Source: Aureococcus anophagefferens (lineage: Eukaryota > Sar > Pelagophyceae > Pelagomonadales > Pelagomonadaceae). From it: a DNA stretch of 64,000 bases. The translations under genes were made by a program, and so were the position numbers. Below the pieces are notes generated by a model. The model did no database searches. It was not told where the DNA came from and saw only the letters and a program-made list of their open reading frames with translations. Shown in pieces: positions 46,020 to 54,717 of the stretch (position 1 is its first letter; each line of letters opens with the position of its first letter). The stretch is from the NCBI RefSeq assembly GCF_000186865.1, contig NW_008705571.1, positions 28,501 through 92,500 of the forward strand, read 5' to 3'.

Positions 46020-46500
46020 ACCACCAGGCATACACCAGCCACGGCATACACCAGCATAGCAGCCGCATAGCAGCCGCATAGCAGACGCATAGCGGGCGCA
46101 TAGCAGACGCATAGCAGGCGCATAGCAGGCGCATAGCAGACGCATAGCAGGCGCATAGCAGGCGCATACCACCAGCATAGCAGCCGCATAAGACCAGCAT
46201 AGCAGCCGCATACCACCAGCATAGCAGGCGCATAAGACCAGCATAGCAGCCCACCAGCATACCACCAGCGTAGCAGCCGCATACCACCAGCATAGCAGCC
46301 GCATACCACCGGCATAGCAGCCGCATACCACCGGCATAGCAGCCGCATACCACCGGCATAGCAGACGCATACCACCCGCATACCACCAGCATACCACCAG
46401 CATACCACCCGCATACCACCCGCATACCACCCGCATAAAGCCCGCATAAAGCCCGCATAAAGCCCGCATAAAGCCCGCATAGCGGGCGCATACTACCAGG
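46020..46500. repeat. 11-bp minisatellite between ZEP and VDE
   Basis: About 43 units of 11 bp with consensus GCATAGCAGCC or GCATACCACCA/C (plus strand). Subtypes occur in blocks (CATAGCAGAC early, CATACCACCx in the middle, CATAAAGCCC at the end), which suggests stepwise expansion. The minus strand lacks stops in all three frames through the array, giving long spurious frames of an 11-residue repeat. The array lies in the 804-bp interval 45860-46663, which has no other recognised gene. Confidence 0.95.
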
Positions 46501-46663
46501 CATACCGGCGGTCAACCCCCTCGGAGCGCGGCGAAGTGCGCGGCGCGTTTCGAGCGAGGCGCTGGCGAGCCTCTGGCGACGAACGAGCGGAGCGTGCGGC
46601 AAGCGCAGTCAGACCTTCAAGGTGACGATGAGCGCGCGCAACTCGAGCTCGCAGCAGCCGACG

Positions 46664-47944
46664 ATGCGGCGCGCAGCGCTCCTGGTCCTCCTGCCGCTCG
46701 CCGCCGCCCTGGCGCCGCGGCACGCAAAAACACACACGCCGACGACGGCGCAGCCGGCCCACCCGCTCAAGGCGCTGCAGCTCGCCGCCGGCGGCGCCGC
46801 GCTCGCCGCGAGCTTCGCGACGGCGCTCCCGGCGAACGCCGTCATCCAGGACACGGCGGCCGTGGGCAAGTGCGTCGTCACGCAGTGCACGGGCAAGCTC
46901 GCCAAGTGCCTCACGAGCCCCAAGTGCGCGGCGAACCTCGTCTGCATCAACACGTGCACGGGCCGCGCGGACGAGAGCGAGTGCCAGATCCGCTGCGGCG
47001 ACCTCTTCGAGAACGACGTCGTCGGCGAGTTCAACGCCTGCGCCGTGAGCCAGAAGAAGTGCGTGCCCCAGCGCGGCGACGACGGCGCGTGGCCCGTGCC
47101 GCCGCAGGAGTCGTACGTCAAGGCGTTCAACACGCAAGTCTTCGACGGCCGCTGGTACATCTCCGCGGGCCTGAACCCCGTCTTCGACACCTTCGACTGC
47201 CAGGTCCACTTCTTCACGGCGCCGACGCCCAAGACCCTCTACGGCAAGCTCAACTGGCGCATCGCCGAGCCCGACGGCGAGTTCTTCACCAAGGACACGA
47301 TCCAGCGCTTCGTCGAGGACGAGAAGCAGCCGGGCATCCTCTACAACCACGACAACGAGTACCTCCACTACCAGGACGACTGGTACGTCCTCGACTACGA
47401 CGGCGGCAAGGGCGACAAGGACTCGAAGGACGCGTTCGTCCTCGTCTACTACCGGGGCCGCAACGACGCCTGGGACGGCTACGGCGGCGCCGTGCTCTAC
47501 ACGCGCACGCCCTACGCGTCCAAGGCCGTCAACGAGCGCTGCGCCGAGGCCTGCAAGAAGGCGGGCATCGACTTCGCCGCGTTCCGCGTGCCCGACAACT
47601 CGTGCTCCGCCGAGTCCGCGTCGGAGCGGCTCCTGCTCCGCGAGAAGTACGCGTCCAAGGTGCTGCTCGTCGGCGAGCAGGCGCTCCAGGAGGAGGCGAC
47701 GCAGGTGCGCCGCGCGGCCGTGTCGACGATCGCCAAGGACGCCCAGGGCGCGGAGAAGGCCGCGCTCAAGCTCGAGAAGCTCGTCGAGGGCTTCGAGGCC
47801 GAGGCGGCGCGGGACGTGCTCCGCGTCGAGGCCGCCATCGAGCGCGACGTCGTCGCCGCCGAGAAGGAGCTCGTCAAGGACGCGACGAACGTCGAGAAGG
47901 AGCTCGAGAAGGACGTCGGCGGCCTCTTCAAGAAGAAACGATAG
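46664..47944 (+). CDS. VDE: violaxanthin de-epoxidase
   Basis: 426 residues from ATG 46664, preferred over ATG 46628 because MRRAALLVLLPLAAALA-PRHAK is a clean signal peptide; a second, thylakoid-type signal (GGAALAASFATALPANA-VIQ) follows. The Cys-rich N-domain is CVVTQCTGKLAKCLTSPKC, ECQIRCGDLFENDVV and CAVSQKKCVPQ. The lipocalin domain is DGRWYISAGLNPVFDTFDCQ, GILYNHDNEYLHYQDDWYVL and YYRGRNDAWDGYGGAVLYTR. The C-terminal Glu/Lys coiled region is as in plant VDE. These are true VDE rather than VDL signatures. The enzyme removes epoxides in the acidified thylakoid lumen using ascorbate, raising heat dissipation under strong light. Confidence 0.95.
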   Translation: MRRAALLVLLPLAAALAPRHAKTHTPTTAQPAHPLKALQLAAGGAALAASFATALPANAVIQDTAAVGKCVVTQCTGKLAKCLTSPKCAANLVCINTCTGRADESECQIRCGDLFENDVVGEFNACAVSQKKCVPQRGDDGAWPVPPQESYVKAFNTQVFDGRWYISAGLNPVFDTFDCQVHFFTAPTPKTLYGKLNWRIAEPDGEFFTKDTIQRFVEDEKQPGILYNHDNEYLHYQDDWYVLDYDGGKGDKDSKDAFVLVYYRGRNDAWDGYGGAVLYTRTPYASKAVNERCAEACKKAGIDFAAFRVPDNSCSAESASERLLLREKYASKVLLVGEQALQEEATQVRRAAVSTIAKDAQGAEKAALKLEKLVEGFEAEAARDVLRVEAAIERDVVAAEKELVKDATNVEKELEKDVGGLFKKKR

Positions 47945-47970
47945 GCGCCGCGTAAAGACCGATGGGCTGG

Positions 47971-49203
47971 TTACTCCGGCGCCGGGTTCACGCCCGGGGG
48001 CGGGTTCACGCCCGGCGGCGGCGCGCGGGCGTAGCGGTGGAGGTCCGCGACGTCGTGAAAATCGAGGCCGAAGCGCTCCATGGCGGCGCAGCCCTGGAAG
48101 ACGAAGTCCCGGGAGAAGCCGAAGTTGACCTCGCACGCGAGGCTCGGGTCGTCCATGCCGACGACGGGGAAGAGCAGCTTCTGGTTCCGGCTCGACCGAA
48201 ATCCGAAGGAGATGCCGAGGCAGCGGCCGTTCAACGTGAAATAGACGGCGGAGCCGCCGGAGAACGTGCGGCACTGGCCGCAGCCGACGACGTCGCCCGC
48301 GCCGAACGTCGGGAAGCCGAAATCCTGCCCGGACTCGCCGCCGCCGTGGTAGACTTTGCCGTCGTCGCCGTGGTAGCCGTAGCTGCTCCGCGTCCAGCCC
48401 GGCTGCTTCCCTTCTCCGTGGAACTTGTCCGTGCACAGGCCGATGGCGACGCAGGGGTCCGAGCGCCCCGCGGGCGGGGGCGGCGGGCGCCGGAGCGACG
48501 GGACGCTGCCCGAACTCTGCGAGTAGTCGATGGGCTCCTCCCGCCGGATCGCGACCTCGAAGTAGGCGCCCGTCGCGCTCCGCCAGCCGCCGCGCGGCGA
48601 CGGGCAGACGAGGCGCCGCACGGGCAGGTCGCAGTCGCCCTTGGCGCACGGGTCCTCGACGTCGCCGGCGTCCTCCGACGCCCACCAGCGGCGGTCGGCG
48701 AACCAGTCCGGCTTGCCGTAGATGTCGAAGGGCGCGTTGCCCTTGACGCAAAAGTCCTCGTGGCGACGGGGGTACCGGGGGTACCGCGCGACGTAGAGCC
48801 CCGCGGCGAGTTGCTCGTACGTCGGCGCGGCGTCCGCGAACACCTCCTTCTTCCGGATCGAGCACGGCCAGCGCCGCGGCGCGAAGGCCCAGAGCCGCGC
48901 GTTGAGCGCGCCCTCGACGAACTCGGGCATCGCGCGGAGCGCCTCGAGGAACAGGCGGCCGCTCGCGTCGCGCGCGGGCGGTTCGTACGGGTAGTCGTCG
49001 GTGTCGTCGTCGTTGTCGAAGAAGTACCAGCAGATGCGGTGGTAGACCGCGCGCGCGTAGGCGCTCCAGAGCGCCGGCGACCGCACGGCCTCGAAGCAGG
49101 CGCGCGCGGCGCCGGCGGCCCGCACGGCTTCGCGCGCCGTCGTGAACGAGAGCACGTGCACCAAGATGGCGTCGGGCAGCGTCACGAGCGTCGTGCGCTC
49201 CAT
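47971..49203 (-). CDS. F-box / SPRY-domain protein
   Basis: 410 residues from ATG 49203 (an in-frame ATG at 49248 is also possible). F-box at about 5-45: LPDAILVHVLSFTTAREAVR, ARACFEAVRSPALW. The C-terminal half is a SPRY domain: CVAIGLCTDKFHG, GWTRSSYGYHGDDGKVYHGG, FGAGDVVGCGQC and AVYFTLNGRCLGISFGF, the FTLNG strand being typical. It ends in a short Pro-Gly-Val-Asn repeat (PPPGVNPPPGVNPAPE). The probable role is a substrate receptor of an SCF ubiquitin ligase, with SPRY selecting targets. Its stop lies 26 bp from the VDE stop. Confidence 0.8.
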   Translation of the reverse strand: MERTTLVTLPDAILVHVLSFTTAREAVRAAGAARACFEAVRSPALWSAYARAVYHRICWYFFDNDDDTDDYPYEPPARDASGRLFLEALRAMPEFVEGALNARLWAFAPRRWPCSIRKKEVFADAAPTYEQLAAGLYVARYPRYPRRHEDFCVKGNAPFDIYGKPDWFADRRWWASEDAGDVEDPCAKGDCDLPVRRLVCPSPRGGWRSATGAYFEVAIRREEPIDYSQSSGSVPSLRRPPPPPAGRSDPCVAIGLCTDKFHGEGKQPGWTRSSYGYHGDDGKVYHGGGESGQDFGFPTFGAGDVVGCGQCRTFSGGSAVYFTLNGRCLGISFGFRSSRNQKLLFPVVGMDDPSLACEVNFGFSRDFVFQGCAAMERFGLDFHDVADLHRYARAPPPGVNPPPGVNPAPE

Positions 49204-49347
49204 TGCTCGAAGCGCGGGACGGCAAGCGCCGAACGCGAAGCGATGCAACCCGCGGCACTGTTGTCGGCTACAACGACGCTGCCCCTACGCTGCCCTTCGT
49301 GCTTGAGACGACTTCTGGTGGTGGCCGGCGTCTGCGCCCGCAGCACC

Positions 49348-50231
49348 ATGTCGAACTTCCGGGACCGGAACTGGGAGAAGCACGAGATGCGGGGCCACCA
49401 GTGGGGCGACGCCGTGCCCCCGGAGAAGTCGGCCTACCCGGCCTACCAGCACCCGCCGAGCGAGAAGCCGCGGCGGCGGCTCGTGCGGCGCGCGCGGCCC
49501 ATGAAGAAGAAGGGCGAGGAGAAGATGACGCCCGACGACGCCTTCAAGCAGTGCATGGAGGCCTGCCGGGACGAGCAGACCTTCATCGCCACCGTGAGCA
49601 AGTGGCTCGACGAGCCGCGCTTCGACGACAAGGAGGTCGAGAACAAGTCGATGATGGTCGACAAGACGGACTGGCACGGTGCGCGACGCGCGCGTCCCTT
49701 CGCGTGAAACCGCGTCGCTCCGTAGGCTCGTCGCTGCTCCACTTCGCCGTCTTCCACGACGACGTCGACCTCGTGAAGAAGTTAATCGAAAAAGGCGCGG
49801 ACCCGGAGCACAAGAACGGCGAGGGCGACTCGCCCCTCGACGACGCCCGCGAGCGCGCACCCGGCGTCGCTCTCTCTTCGCTTCCGCGCCGACGCGGCCG
49901 GCGCAGGTACGAGTGCGAGGCGATCCTCGAGGTCCTCGAGGCCGAGGTGAAGCGGCGCGCGCCGCCCGAGCCCGAGCCGGAGGTCACCAAGGAGGAGCGC
50001 GAGGCGGCCCTGGCGCGCAAGCACAAGATCTCGAGCAACAAGCTCAAGGAGCCCAATCGCAAGACCTGGCAGGAGAAGATGGAGGAGAGCAAGAAGCTCC
50101 AGGAGCGGCGGCGCGGCCACGAGCTCGGCCTCATGCCCTGGGAGATCGACCGCGCCGAGCGCCTCGGCATCAAGCCGGAGGACTTCAACGACATCGGCCA
50201 GTACGACGGCCCGAACGGCTACGGCACATGA
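49348..50231 (+). CDS. ankyrin-repeat protein
   Basis: Exons 49348-49678, 49726-49852 and 49907-50231 give 260 residues. Exon 1: MSNFRDRNWEKHEMRGHQWG, later DDAFKQCMEACRDEQTFIAT. Exon 2 completes an ankyrin unit (SLLHFAVFHDDVDLVKKLIE, KGADPEHKNGEGDSPLDDA). Exon 3 is charged and helical (NRKTWQEKMEESKKLQERRR, HELGLMPWEIDRAERLGIKP). Intron 1 is GT-AG (47 nt); intron 2 is GC-AG (54 nt, donor GA|GCGCGC) and joins DDARE to YECEAILEVL. It is the only gene here with one intron of each type. The function is unknown. Confidence 0.75.
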
Positions 50232-50322
50232 CCCGGGAGGACGTCCGTAAAGAACAGCAGCTTGACTCACTTGAAGGGAGGGTTGAATATCGAGCTGCGC
50301 AATGGAGTCGCCTCGCTAGCCT

Positions 50323-53115
50323 ATGGAGTCGTCGCTTCTCCAACAAACGCACTTGGCGCTGCGCGGCGACCCGCACGTCCTCGAACGGATCGGCGCGCTG
50401 CCCGTCGCACAACTCCTCCAACTCTTCGGCGACGCCGTCCACAACAACTTCGGCGACGTCCAGCTCTTCGTCGCCTCCGTGCTGCTGCGCGCGGGCCAGC
50501 GCGGCGCCCTGCCGGACGCCGCGTGGCCGCCCTTGCTCGCGCTCGCGCCGCGCGCCGCGCCCGGCGCGGCGGCGCAACTCGCGCGCGCCGTCGCCGCGGC
50601 CGCGCACGGGTCGGGCAAAGCCGCGGATCTCGCCGCGGCCGCGGGCGCGGACCTCGCGCTCTGGCGGGCGCTGGCCACGGAGTGCCCGCGACACGAGCCG
50701 CCGGACGCGGCGACCGTCGCCCTCGCGGCGCGGGCCCTCGACGCCTGCGCGTCGCGCGCGGAACGGGAGCCGGGCGCCGCGCTCGCCGCGGCCGCGCGCT
50801 GGCTCGAGACGGGCGCGTGCCTCCGGAGCGGCGCGGGCGCCGGCGCCGGCGCCTGCCCCGTGGCGCGGCTCCGATGCGCGCTGCCGCGCTGCTGCGCCGA
50901 CGCGCTCGCGAGGGGCGACGCGGACGCGGCCGCGGAGTTCGCGGAGGCGTGCGCGAACCACGGCGGCGCGAAACCGGGCGACGCGGAGGCCCTCGACGTC
51001 CTCGCCGCCGCCGGCTGCGTCGCGACCGCGGATGATGTGCCCCGTCGCCGCGCCGTGGCGCGCGTCGCCGCGGCCGTCGCGCGGACCGCCGCGGTGGACT
51101 GCGGCCGCGCGGACCGGCCGCCGTTCGACGGATTGCTGGACGCCGTCGCGCGGTCCTGCGCGTCCCGCGACGCGGCCGTCGCCGAGGCGGCTCTCGGCGC
51201 CTGGGTCGTGCTGCTGACCTGCGGCGGCGGCGCGAAGCGCGTCGCGGAGCGGCGGCCGCGGCTCCACGCGGCCGCGGCGGCGCTCGCGTCGGCGCTCGTC
51301 GCGCGCTGCGCGTGGCCCCGCGGCGGCTGCGCGGATGTCGCGGAAGGCGCCGACGGCGACGACTTCGACGCGGCGCCGGAGCTCCACGGCGACGATTTGG
51401 CGCCGCTGCCCGGCGGCGCGGGCGCGTGGGACGAGCCGCCGGACTTCGGCGCGTTCCGCCGGCTCCGCGACGCGTTTTTAGGCGACGCGCTCCGCGCGTC
51501 CGCGGACGCGCTCGGCGCGCCGGCCTACGTCGCCGCCGTCGCCGCCGCGGCGGCGGCCCTGGGCCCGGCGGAGCCCGACGTGCTCGAGGCCTGCGCGCGC
51601 GCGGCGGCCTTCGCGGGCCCCGCGGTCGCTCCGGCCGCCAAGGACGACGCCGCCACCGCCGGCGCGCTCCGGTCGCTCCTGGCGGCCTGCGCCGCGGCGC
51701 TCGCGGCCCACGCGGGGCCCAGAGCGTGGCGCGTCGCCGCGGCGGCGGCGACGCTCGCCGGCGCGGTCGCGCGCTGGCTCTGCGGCGACCCGGACGCGCT
51801 CGACGGCGCGCTCCGGTGCCTCGCGCTATCGCTGCGCCGCGGCTACGCGCCGGGCCACGCCTGCCGCGCGGCGCGGACCCTGCTCTGCCGCGCCAGCGCG
51901 CCCGCGGCGCTCCGGGGGCCCCGGGGCGCCGAAATATCCGCGGTCGTCGACGCGCGCGCCGCCGAGCTCGCGGGTAGCCCGACGCGGCGCCTCGCCGCGG
52001 CCGCCGTCGACGCCCTCTTCCGGGGTTTAGGCGCCGCGGCCCTGGCGAAGCGCGACGGCGTCGACGACGCGGGCCGCGCCGCGCGCGCGGCCGCGCTCGC
52101 CGCGGGGCCCGCCGTCGACTGGCGCGCGCCGGCGGACGCCGCGCGCGTCGCCGCGGTCGCGCGCGAGGCCGCGCGCCACTGCGCGCGGCCCGCCGAGGCC
52201 GCCGTCGCCGCGGCCGCGCTCGACCGGGGCCTCGCGGCGGCCTGGCGCGCGCGCGCGCCCGGCGACGACGCCGCGCCGCTCGAGGCCGTCGTCGCGGCGC
52301 TCGCGGCCGCGTCGAGCCCGTCCGTCGTCGCCGCGGCCCTGGACCTCGTCGCGGCGTCGCCGCGCTGCGACGCGCCGGCCCTGCGCCTCGTCGCCGACGT
52401 CGTCGAGCGCTGGGGCGCGCGCGCGGAGCGGTCGCGGCTGCCCGAGCCGCCGCGGGAGCCGGACGCGGCGCCGCTCTTCGACCGCGTCGCCGGCGCGCTG
52501 CCCGCCGTCGTCGCCGCGGCCCTCGCCGCGCCCGACGCCGACGACGAGGCCGCCGAGGCGCTCCTCGTCTTGGGCGCCCGGGCCGTCGCCGCGTGCCCCC
52601 TCTGCCTCGAGCCCGCGCTCGTCGCGCTCGCGGGCGCCGCCGCGGCGGGGCTCGGCGCGCACCGCGAGGCGCTCCGCGTCGCCGTCGCCGCCTGCGACTT
52701 CGTCGCGGGCCTCGGCGCCCTCGCGGAGCGCGGGGCGGAGACGATGGCGCCCGAGGACGCGTGGCGCGACCCGGACGAGCCCGGCGACGACTTCGCCGCG
52801 GCGCGGCGCGCGCGCCTGCGGCCCGCGCTCGCCGCGGCCTTCGCGGCCCACGGCCCGCGCCTCGTCGAGCGCGCGCTCGCGCCCGCGCTCGCGGGGGAGC
52901 CGCCGCTCCTCGGCCGGGACCGCGCGGCCGCGGTCCTCGCGCTCCACGCGCTCGCGCCCGGCGACGTCGCGGCGGCGGCGCGGGCCGTCTGCGCGGCGAC
53001 GCGGCCGGACCTCGCCGACGCCGTCGCCGCCGCGCTCGACGAGGCCGGACGCGAGGGCCGCGGCGCCACGCGGGCCCTCGTGGCCGTCTTTGCGAAGGCG
53101 GCGGCATCTTCTTAA
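50323..53115 (+). CDS. importin-13 / transportin-3-like karyopherin
   Basis: 930 residues, a normal length for this family. It is built almost wholly of alanine-rich HEAT-type helix pairs. The N-terminus (LRGDPHVLERIGALPVAQLL, NNFGDVQLFVASVLLRAG) resembles the importin-beta N-terminal domain region of TNPO3/IPO13, and DFGAFRRLRDAFLGDALRAS matches the mid-protein segment EFxxFRxxVxDxLxD of that family. Such receptors carry SR splicing factors and other cargo through the nuclear pore under Ran control. Extreme GC bias has pushed composition to Ala, so the assignment rests on architecture plus short motifs. Its stop is 6 bp from the convergent ankyrin gene. Confidence 0.68.
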   Translation: MESSLLQQTHLALRGDPHVLERIGALPVAQLLQLFGDAVHNNFGDVQLFVASVLLRAGQRGALPDAAWPPLLALAPRAAPGAAAQLARAVAAAAHGSGKAADLAAAAGADLALWRALATECPRHEPPDAATVALAARALDACASRAEREPGAALAAAARWLETGACLRSGAGAGAGACPVARLRCALPRCCADALARGDADAAAEFAEACANHGGAKPGDAEALDVLAAAGCVATADDVPRRRAVARVAAAVARTAAVDCGRADRPPFDGLLDAVARSCASRDAAVAEAALGAWVVLLTCGGGAKRVAERRPRLHAAAAALASALVARCAWPRGGCADVAEGADGDDFDAAPELHGDDLAPLPGGAGAWDEPPDFGAFRRLRDAFLGDALRASADALGAPAYVAAVAAAAAALGPAEPDVLEACARAAAFAGPAVAPAAKDDAATAGALRSLLAACAAALAAHAGPRAWRVAAAAATLAGAVARWLCGDPDALDGALRCLALSLRRGYAPGHACRAARTLLCRASAPAALRGPRGAEISAVVDARAAELAGSPTRRLAAAAVDALFRGLGAAALAKRDGVDDAGRAARAAALAAGPAVDWRAPADAARVAAVAREAARHCARPAEAAVAAAALDRGLAAAWRARAPGDDAAPLEAVVAALAAASSPSVVAAALDLVAASPRCDAPALRLVADVVERWGARAERSRLPEPPREPDAAPLFDRVAGALPAVVAAALAAPDADDEAAEALLVLGARAVAACPLCLEPALVALAGAAAAGLGAHREALRVAVAACDFVAGLGALAERGAETMAPEDAWRDPDEPGDDFAAARRARLRPALAAAFAAHGPRLVERALAPALAGEPPLLGRDRAAAVLALHALAPGDVAAAARAVCAATRPDLADAVAAALDEAGREGRGATRALVAVFAKAAASS

Positions 53116-53121
53116 GTTTTG

Positions 53122-53883
53122 CTAGTTTCCACCGGACGGGACCCAGAAGTCGACGACGTGGCCCTTGACGTCGTCGGGGAGCGCGTCGCCGACGCAGGCG
53201 GAGACGATGCGCAGCGCGCGGCCGCGGTGGAGCTCGACGTGGCGCTGCCAGCCGCCGCACTCCTTGATGTCTTGCAGCCTGCCGTCGAGGATAGCAGGAT
53301 TTGCATGCTTGAGCGTCGCGCCGGCGCGGAGCAACGCGAAAACGCATCCGCGGTTAGCAAATTCGCAGGCGTGTTCGAGCGCAGTCTGCCCGCCTTTGTC
53401 TTGGCTATCGACGACGGCCCCTGCCTTGATCAGCATCGAAACGATCTCGCGTTGATTGGCGCTAGCGACGTCGCAACAGGCGCACATCAGTGGAGTCATC
53501 AGCATCGGTCCTTTGTAGTTGACATCCGCACCGCGCGCAATGGCCTCTCGCAGACGACGCACATCACCTCGCTCCACGATGCCGAACACATGGTTGCTAC
53601 CGTGTAAAAAGCCGTCGACGTTTCTGCGACGTTCTTCTAAGCGCTGCGCGAGGACACGAAGCACTCTGCGCCGGCGGCGTCCTGCGTGTCCCTGGCGCTG
53701 TTCCCCGGTGAGCCCTTCGAGATTCCGCCGCGCCGCCATAGCCCCAGCGATCCTGTCAATTCGAAATTCCATCACTCGACTCTCCTCGCGCTCGGCCTCG
53801 AGGGCGGCCTGCGCGATCTGGAGCCTTTCGGCAAGGACGCGCACCTCCACGAGGAGTTCGTGGGGGTCCCGCTGCGCCGCCAT
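53122..53883 (-). CDS. ankyrin-repeat protein with coiled-coil start
   Basis: 253 residues from ATG 53883 (280 if ATG 53964 is used). The N-terminal 75 residues are a coiled coil (HELLVEVRVLAERLQIAQAA). It is followed by a basic loop (GRRRRRVLRVLAQRLEERRR) and three ankyrin units: HVFGIVERGDVRRLREAIAR, TPLMCACCDVASANQREIVS and TALEHACEFANRGCVFALLR. GC content and codon use are lower than in neighbours, which makes it look more recently arrived or less constrained. Scaffold role by inference only. Confidence 0.7.
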   Translation of the reverse strand: MAAQRDPHELLVEVRVLAERLQIAQAALEAEREESRVMEFRIDRIAGAMAARRNLEGLTGEQRQGHAGRRRRRVLRVLAQRLEERRRNVDGFLHGSNHVFGIVERGDVRRLREAIARGADVNYKGPMLMTPLMCACCDVASANQREIVSMLIKAGAVVDSQDKGGQTALEHACEFANRGCVFALLRAGATLKHANPAILDGRLQDIKECGGWQRHVELHRGRALRIVSACVGDALPDDVKGHVVDFWVPSGGN

Positions 53884-54020
53884 AGCACGCCGAGACTCCC
53901 GCCCGCGCGCGCGCGTCGTGGCCCCTGCCCTCAGAGCATCGAGGCCCAGCGCAGTCCACTTCAACGCGGCAGAAAGTGCCCCTCAATCAAGCGATTCGGG
54001 GAGCCACGACCATCTGCGCC

Positions 54021-54652
54021 ATGCTGGTCACGATCACGTCGACACACCCGCGTCGCACAGCGAACGAAACAAAAGCGCACGAAAACACGACCAGGTACGC
54101 CCACTCGCCGCCGTGCCTCATGAGCGCCAAGGCGCAGTGGCTGACGCTGCGCCTGCGCATGCGCTACGCGCCCTCGAGCGTCGAGGTCTGCTCGCGCGTG
54201 TCGGGGACGCCCTACTTCTTCCGCGTCGACATCGACGGCAAGGAGGTCTGGCGCCGCGACATGCTGCTCATCGACGACGACGTCGAACCGACGATCGGCG
54301 ACGTCGAAAAAATGGTGCGCGACGTCGCGAACGCCACGGGCGAGCCGGCGCTCGGCGAACTGACCCAGGCCGAGCGGCGGGACTTCGCCCTGCTGCAGGC
54401 GCCCATCGCCGCCGCGATCCCGATGGTCGACTGTTGCGGCGCCGGCGCCGCGCGGACGCGCCCCGGATCGACGCAAAGCGACTGCGGCGGCAGCGACTGC
54501 AGCGGCATGTCGCGCGCGCCGCGTCCCGTCCCTCGCGAGGGACCGCCACGACGTGTATGTGTCTCAGGTGCGCGTCGAGGCACGGGGACGACGAGGTCGG
54601 CGGCAAGCTCCGCAACGATCTCCCCTGGGCCGGCGCCTGCGTCGTCTCCTAG
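54021..54652 (+). CDS. SelW/Rdx-like thioredoxin-fold protein ending in CaaX box
   Basis: The model is partly resolved. The segment from about 54090 reads YAHSPPCLMSAKAQWLTLRL then SSVEVCSRVSGTPYFFRVDI and DGKEVWRRD, followed by EPTIGDVEKMVRDVANATG. This follows SelW/MIEN1 (Rdx) order: a CxxC/U/S start, GTPxFFEV strand, dGxxVxSK and a final helix. Here the redox motif would be C-L-M-S, without Sec or resolving Cys. The frame that ends at 54652 gives GGKLRNDLPWAGACVVS, whose CVVS is a CaaX prenylation signal, like CVIL of MIEN1. Reaching it needs an intron between about 54440 and 54557 whose ends I cannot fix. Start ATG 54021 or 54120. Confidence 0.42.
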
Positions 54653-54667
54653 GAGACTCGCCCGGCC

Positions 54668-54717
54668 CCGCTCGTGTGTTCTAATTGTGTTCTCCGCTCG
54701 TGTGTTCTAATTGTGTT
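54668..54717. repeat. 26-bp tandem duplication
   Basis: CCGCTCGTGTGTTCTAAT followed by TGTGTT occurs at 54668-54691 and again at 54694-54717, between the convergent stops of the Rdx-like and OSCA-like genes. The second copy supplies the TAA stop of the latter (54716-54718). Confidence 0.85.

Noticed and set aside
46020..46500. CRISPR-like array
   Set aside because: Units of 11 bp are contiguous with no unique spacers, and the genome is eukaryotic.
44018..46602. Minus-strand frames encoding Cys/Tyr/Met 11-residue repeats
   Set aside because: They are a translation of the 11-bp minisatellite in all three frames and continue into ZEP antisense; no start context or domain.
46493..49258. 921-codon minus-strand frame across VDE and the F-box gene
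   Set aside because: Composed of Arg/Ala/Leu shadow sequence; the F-box/SPRY protein lies in another frame of the same strand and VDE on the other strand.
50321..53347. 1008-codon minus-strand frame antisense to the karyopherin
   Set aside because: Almost pure Arg/Pro/Ala, the usual mirror of an Ala-rich GC-rich gene; no domain.
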